Shown piece after piece: positions 61,153 to 64,000 of a stretch of DNA of 64,000 nucleotides. Every line of letters starts with the position of its first letter. Within the stretch, counting starts at the first letter, position 1. Below the pieces are notes generated by a model that did no database searches, was not told the DNA's origin, and was given only the letters and a program-made list of their open reading frames with translations. The position numbers were made by a program, and so were the translations under genes. The stretch is from positions 1 through 64,000 of the forward strand of contig CAZAPG010000024.1 in assembly GCA_964486935.1 (NCBI GenBank). The letters run 5' to 3'. The DNA comes from CAZAPG01 sp964486935. GTDB lineage: Bacteria > Chloroflexota > Anaerolineae > 4572-78 > J111.

Positions 61153-62472
61153 TTATCCTCTAAACAATTTTGGAAGCCTGAACAGTTGGGAACCCAGGCG
61201 TTGCGTATATGTAAGCCGTTCACGGCCTGGCAAACTCAGAATCGTATTATACCCGGCATCGATTCGGGTAATTTGATAAGGATCATCTCCATATTCATTG
61301 ACAGGTAATAATCTCTGAACAACATAAGGATCATTCCAGGCCGGGGAGGGTTTTTGATGGTTAATGTCAATAAAATTAGTCACATAACCAGCCTCTCGGG
61401 CCAGATAAGTGGCCAAAGCACTATAGCGATGCCAGGGGTAGCATAAATGACGCACATTATGACCGGGTAAATAGCCCTCAATTATTTGCTTTGATTGCGC
61501 CAGACTATAATGAATTGCCTGTATCTGTTCTTCGGTTGTTTCAAAGGTTTCTTGTAAAGAATTGTTCTGACGATACGCCTCGACAAAACGGAATAGCCTA
61601 AGTCGCCAATCTTTTTGAGCAAAAAAACTCTCTCCCCCTCGCTGTTCAACATAATTAGCGCAGGCACTTCGCAATGACTCATCATCAAAGAATCTTTTTG
61701 CTGCACCCATACGTGGCTGATAGCGGTATACTGGAGTACCCAGCCTTGGTTTACGGCTTACACAATCAGCGCCATTATAGCGAGTTATAGGAACGCAAAA
61801 ATTGCCATATCCAAACTCAAAATCAGGGTTTATAAAATCTACAATATCAGAAGTAAAATAAATTAAGGTATGGTCAAGCGTATGAGATTGGAAATCTATC
61901 AATCCGCTGGTAAACATTATTTTTGCTTCATCCCAGGTAATGGTCGGTGTATCGCTCAGGTCGGCATTTATAATTTGGGTTTGAGATACGGAATACCCTG
62001 CTTCATAATCTGCCAGGGTTGATCGAACGCCCGACTCCGTCATGGTTGCCGGCACAATAAATGTTGTTGCTTTAAGCCCGTATTTTTTTAGGATTGGATA
62101 AGCTACGGTCCAGAGTGTTGCCCGACCATCGTCAAAGGTAATCAATACAGATTTTGAGGGAACCGGGCTACCATTTACCAAATAATCATATAATTCATCA
62201 GCAGTTAAGGTATGATACCCATTATCGGCCAGATAACGCATATGACGTTCAAATTCAGTCGGTGTAATTGAGTCTGGCGTGTTTGGCCCAGCAATTGAAT
62301 GGTATGTAAAAACTGGAATGCCCAATTCTTCAACTTTCACATTGCTGTAGATAAATTTAGGATAACGTCTTGTGCCTAAACCTCTAACCCTTTGGAAAAC
62401 TCGATTTACGACCAAGTAAACTGCTATACCTAGTACCAAACCCTTAAACAATCTCAATTGTTTGCCTCTCAT
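61153..62472 (-). CDS. Membrane-anchored polysaccharide deacetylase
   Basis: 439 residues. An N-terminal membrane anchor (LFKGLVLGIAVYLVVNRVF) puts the enzyme on the outer face. NodB motifs: VFTYHSI, then SVLITFDDGRATLW with the catalytic and metal aspartates, and QSHTLDHT with the metal histidines. It should remove acetyl groups from the exported polymer. It has about 120 residues after the NodB core whose role is unknown. It overlaps the flippase stop (ATGA). Confidence 0.9.
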   Translation of the reverse strand: MRGKQLRLFKGLVLGIAVYLVVNRVFQRVRGLGTRRYPKFIYSNVKVEELGIPVFTYHSIAGPNTPDSITPTEFERHMRYLADNGYHTLTADELYDYLVNGSPVPSKSVLITFDDGRATLWTVAYPILKKYGLKATTFIVPATMTESGVRSTLADYEAGYSVSQTQIINADLSDTPTITWDEAKIMFTSGLIDFQSHTLDHTLIYFTSDIVDFINPDFEFGYGNFCVPITRYNGADCVSRKPRLGTPVYRYQPRMGAAKRFFDDESLRSACANYVEQRGGESFFAQKDWRLRLFRFVEAYRQNNSLQETFETTEEQIQAIHYSLAQSKQIIEGYLPGHNVRHLCYPWHRYSALATYLAREAGYVTNFIDINHQKPSPAWNDPYVVQRLLPVNEYGDDPYQITRIDAGYNTILSLPGRERLTYTQRLGSQLFRLPKLFRG

Positions 62473-63929
62473 CCTTCAGCAGGTGTCCGCTGTGTTGATA
62501 TTCTAAGGCCGATATAAAGAGCCTGTATGTCACGATTGGTAATTATAGAAAATCCAAAAGATAAAATCAGGAACAGAAACAAAAGTAATCCTTTAAAAAA
62601 TAGCGTATCCCAATCAACCCATATATAAATTATTGAACAAATCCCCAAAATAAATGCAGGTTTAAGGTATTCAAAGGGATTGACTCTTATCTTTTCACGA
62701 TACACCCCCCAGAGTGAGACCGGGTAGGAGGCACATGTGGCAATTAAACTGGCATAAACAGCGCCCATAAATCCAAACCGGGGAATCAGCACAATGTTTG
62801 CTACAACACTCACCACCGCAGTTACAGAATTAATGACAAGTAGATATACGGGCCGATCAATTGCAATAAGCGAAGTATCGAGTATTGTACTGGCAACACT
62901 AACGCTAACCATTATCATAAGTAAGCTCATTGCTGGACCGCTAATTAAATATTTATCGGAAAATACCAGTACAATTATTGCATCTTGAAAAAGTATAAAG
63001 ACCATAGTTAAAAACATTGTGACAAATGCGGCAATACGCAGAAAATTATTCATTATAACTTCTGCTTCCAGCCTTCTATCTTGAGCAAATAACTCGGCCA
63101 TATTCGGAAAATAGACGGATTGTAGCGCCTGGTAAAGACGCCCGAAGTTGTGAGGGATTTTGCCCGCTATTTCCAGGTAGGCAATCTGAAGTGGCCCCAT
63201 AAGCGCTCCTAGTAGAAATACATCTACTCGGTTAAACATGAATGTTAGAATATCATTTCCCTGTAATGGCAACCCAAATTTTATAATTCGTCGAATTAAT
63301 TTTGGTTCAAACGCAAGCCTTTTTGGGGTAGGAATTGCCCAAACCCGCACTAAAGCTACTACCAGAAGCGAAGTTATGTAAGCCAGAACAAACCCTTCAA
63401 CCCCCCAATTTAAAACTAAAAGGAATATAATCATCAATAAAAGATTTAACGCGCTTGTAGCCACCTGCAAAAAGGCCATCTGTTTATAGAGATGAAACCC
63501 CTGCATCATGTAAGTCAGGGTACTTTCTGTGAGTTGTACACAGAATACAATTGGAACATAGATAAACAGCGAATCTAATAAATCTGAAGGATAGAAGGAT
63601 AGAATAAAGGGCTTACTTATATAAGCTAAAAACGATATTACCAGCAATGTCAGTATTCTAAAGGTTAGTAGATTGTTTACAATTGCCTGGCGTTCGTCAT
63701 CGTTGGGAGCGCTGGCAATAAATTTAGCGGCCGAAAGCCGTAATCCCGCATCAGTAATCATTTCTAAAAAGTAAACAATAGCCAAAAGTAAAAAATAGAC
63801 GCCAAAATCCTCCTGAGGGATAATTCGAGCCGCAATGGATATGCTCAAAAAACCGAACACTATTCTAACCAGGGTACTTGTCCCCATAGACATAATTCCC
63901 CTGATAACCCTATTATTGGTATCACTCAT
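62469..63929 (-). CDS. Oligosaccharide flippase (Wzx/MATE type)
   Basis: 486 residues with about 12-14 membrane spans, the normal size for Wzx. The opening NRVIRGIMSMGTSTLVRIVFGFLSISIAARIIPQEDFGVYFLLLA is the typical first helix pair. It should move the lipid-linked repeat unit across the inner membrane, and is the first gene in the run. No polymerase (Wzy) or chain-length regulator was recognised before the window ends at 64000, so those genes would be upstream or elsewhere. Confidence 0.9.
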   Translation of the reverse strand: MSDTNNRVIRGIMSMGTSTLVRIVFGFLSISIAARIIPQEDFGVYFLLLAIVYFLEMITDAGLRLSAAKFIASAPNDDERQAIVNNLLTFRILTLLVISFLAYISKPFILSFYPSDLLDSLFIYVPIVFCVQLTESTLTYMMQGFHLYKQMAFLQVATSALNLLLMIIFLLVLNWGVEGFVLAYITSLLVVALVRVWAIPTPKRLAFEPKLIRRIIKFGLPLQGNDILTFMFNRVDVFLLGALMGPLQIAYLEIAGKIPHNFGRLYQALQSVYFPNMAELFAQDRRLEAEVIMNNFLRIAAFVTMFLTMVFILFQDAIIVLVFSDKYLISGPAMSLLMIMVSVSVASTILDTSLIAIDRPVYLLVINSVTAVVSVVANIVLIPRFGFMGAVYASLIATCASYPVSLWGVYREKIRVNPFEYLKPAFILGICSIIYIWVDWDTLFFKGLLLFLFLILSFGFSIITNRDIQALYIGLRISTQRTPAEG

Positions 63930-64000
63930 TGTTTAGTCTTTGGTCCTCTTGTATTGTATCAGGTTGGCAGATTCAACTCTTCTAAATGTCATCTCATTCA

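Noticed and set aside
63930..64000. A promoter for the flippase at the window edge
   Set aside because: Only 71 bases are available and no -10/-35 pair stands out.

Overview
The window looks like chromosomal DNA of a Chloroflexota (Anaerolineae/Caldilineae-like) bacterium. This is inferred from gene style, not from a marker gene: a substrate-binding lipoprotein with a VEK(I/V)VTVEVEK-type stalk, Thr/Pro-rich stalks, a giant DUF11/Calx-beta surface protein, secreted proteins ending in an IYLPIIxK tail, and many kinases, cyclases and TIR/propeller proteins. No rRNA, tRNA, CRISPR array, transposase or integrase was recognised.

Layout. 178-2226 (-) is a membrane Ser/Thr kinase with an external calcium-repeat region. 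2.2-7.6 kb is a loose accessory patch: a GNAT enzyme, an orphan membrane protein, two decayed genes (alpha/beta hydrolase, epimerase), a DUF3137-like membrane protein and two copies of an attC-like motif. 7.7-21.6 kb (+) is a signalling block: a hybrid histidine kinase, a receiver-kinase, a lone receiver, an adenylate cyclase with a pseudo-receiver, and a 2,279-residue surface protein starting 10 bp after the cyclase. 21.6-25.9 kb holds a DUF3307 protein, an AapJ/AapQ-type amino-acid transporter pair and a split-barrel flavoprotein. 26.1-34.3 kb (+) is a TIR locus: TIR-TM-propeller, propeller-metalloprotease, secreted LysM protein and tandem-TIR protein.

34.3-49.2 kb (-) is a compact four-gene NRPS-PKS assembly line. 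In biosynthetic order: half-C/A/T starter, KS-AT-ACP-aminotransferase, C-A-(N-MeT)-T predicted to load glycine and make sarcosine, and a terminal docking-C-T-TE lacking an A domain. The predicted product is a short beta-amino-acid-containing N-methylated lipid-free peptide or peptide-polyketide. 49.6-63.9 kb (-) is an exopolysaccharide cluster read in the same direction: flippase, two NodB-type deacetylases, five GT4-like glycosyltransferases, a heparinase/alginate-lyase-like secreted protein, a methyltransferase and a FemAB-like acyltransferase. A 152-bp inverted-repeat element separates it from the NRPS start.

The strongest candidates for undescribed biology are: the transporter permease carrying an inserted module homologous to its own binding protein, the TIR-propeller-protease locus with a single in-frame stop between two halves of what may be one protein, and the small NRPS-PKS line with its truncated starter C domain and A-less, Cys-thioesterase terminal module.
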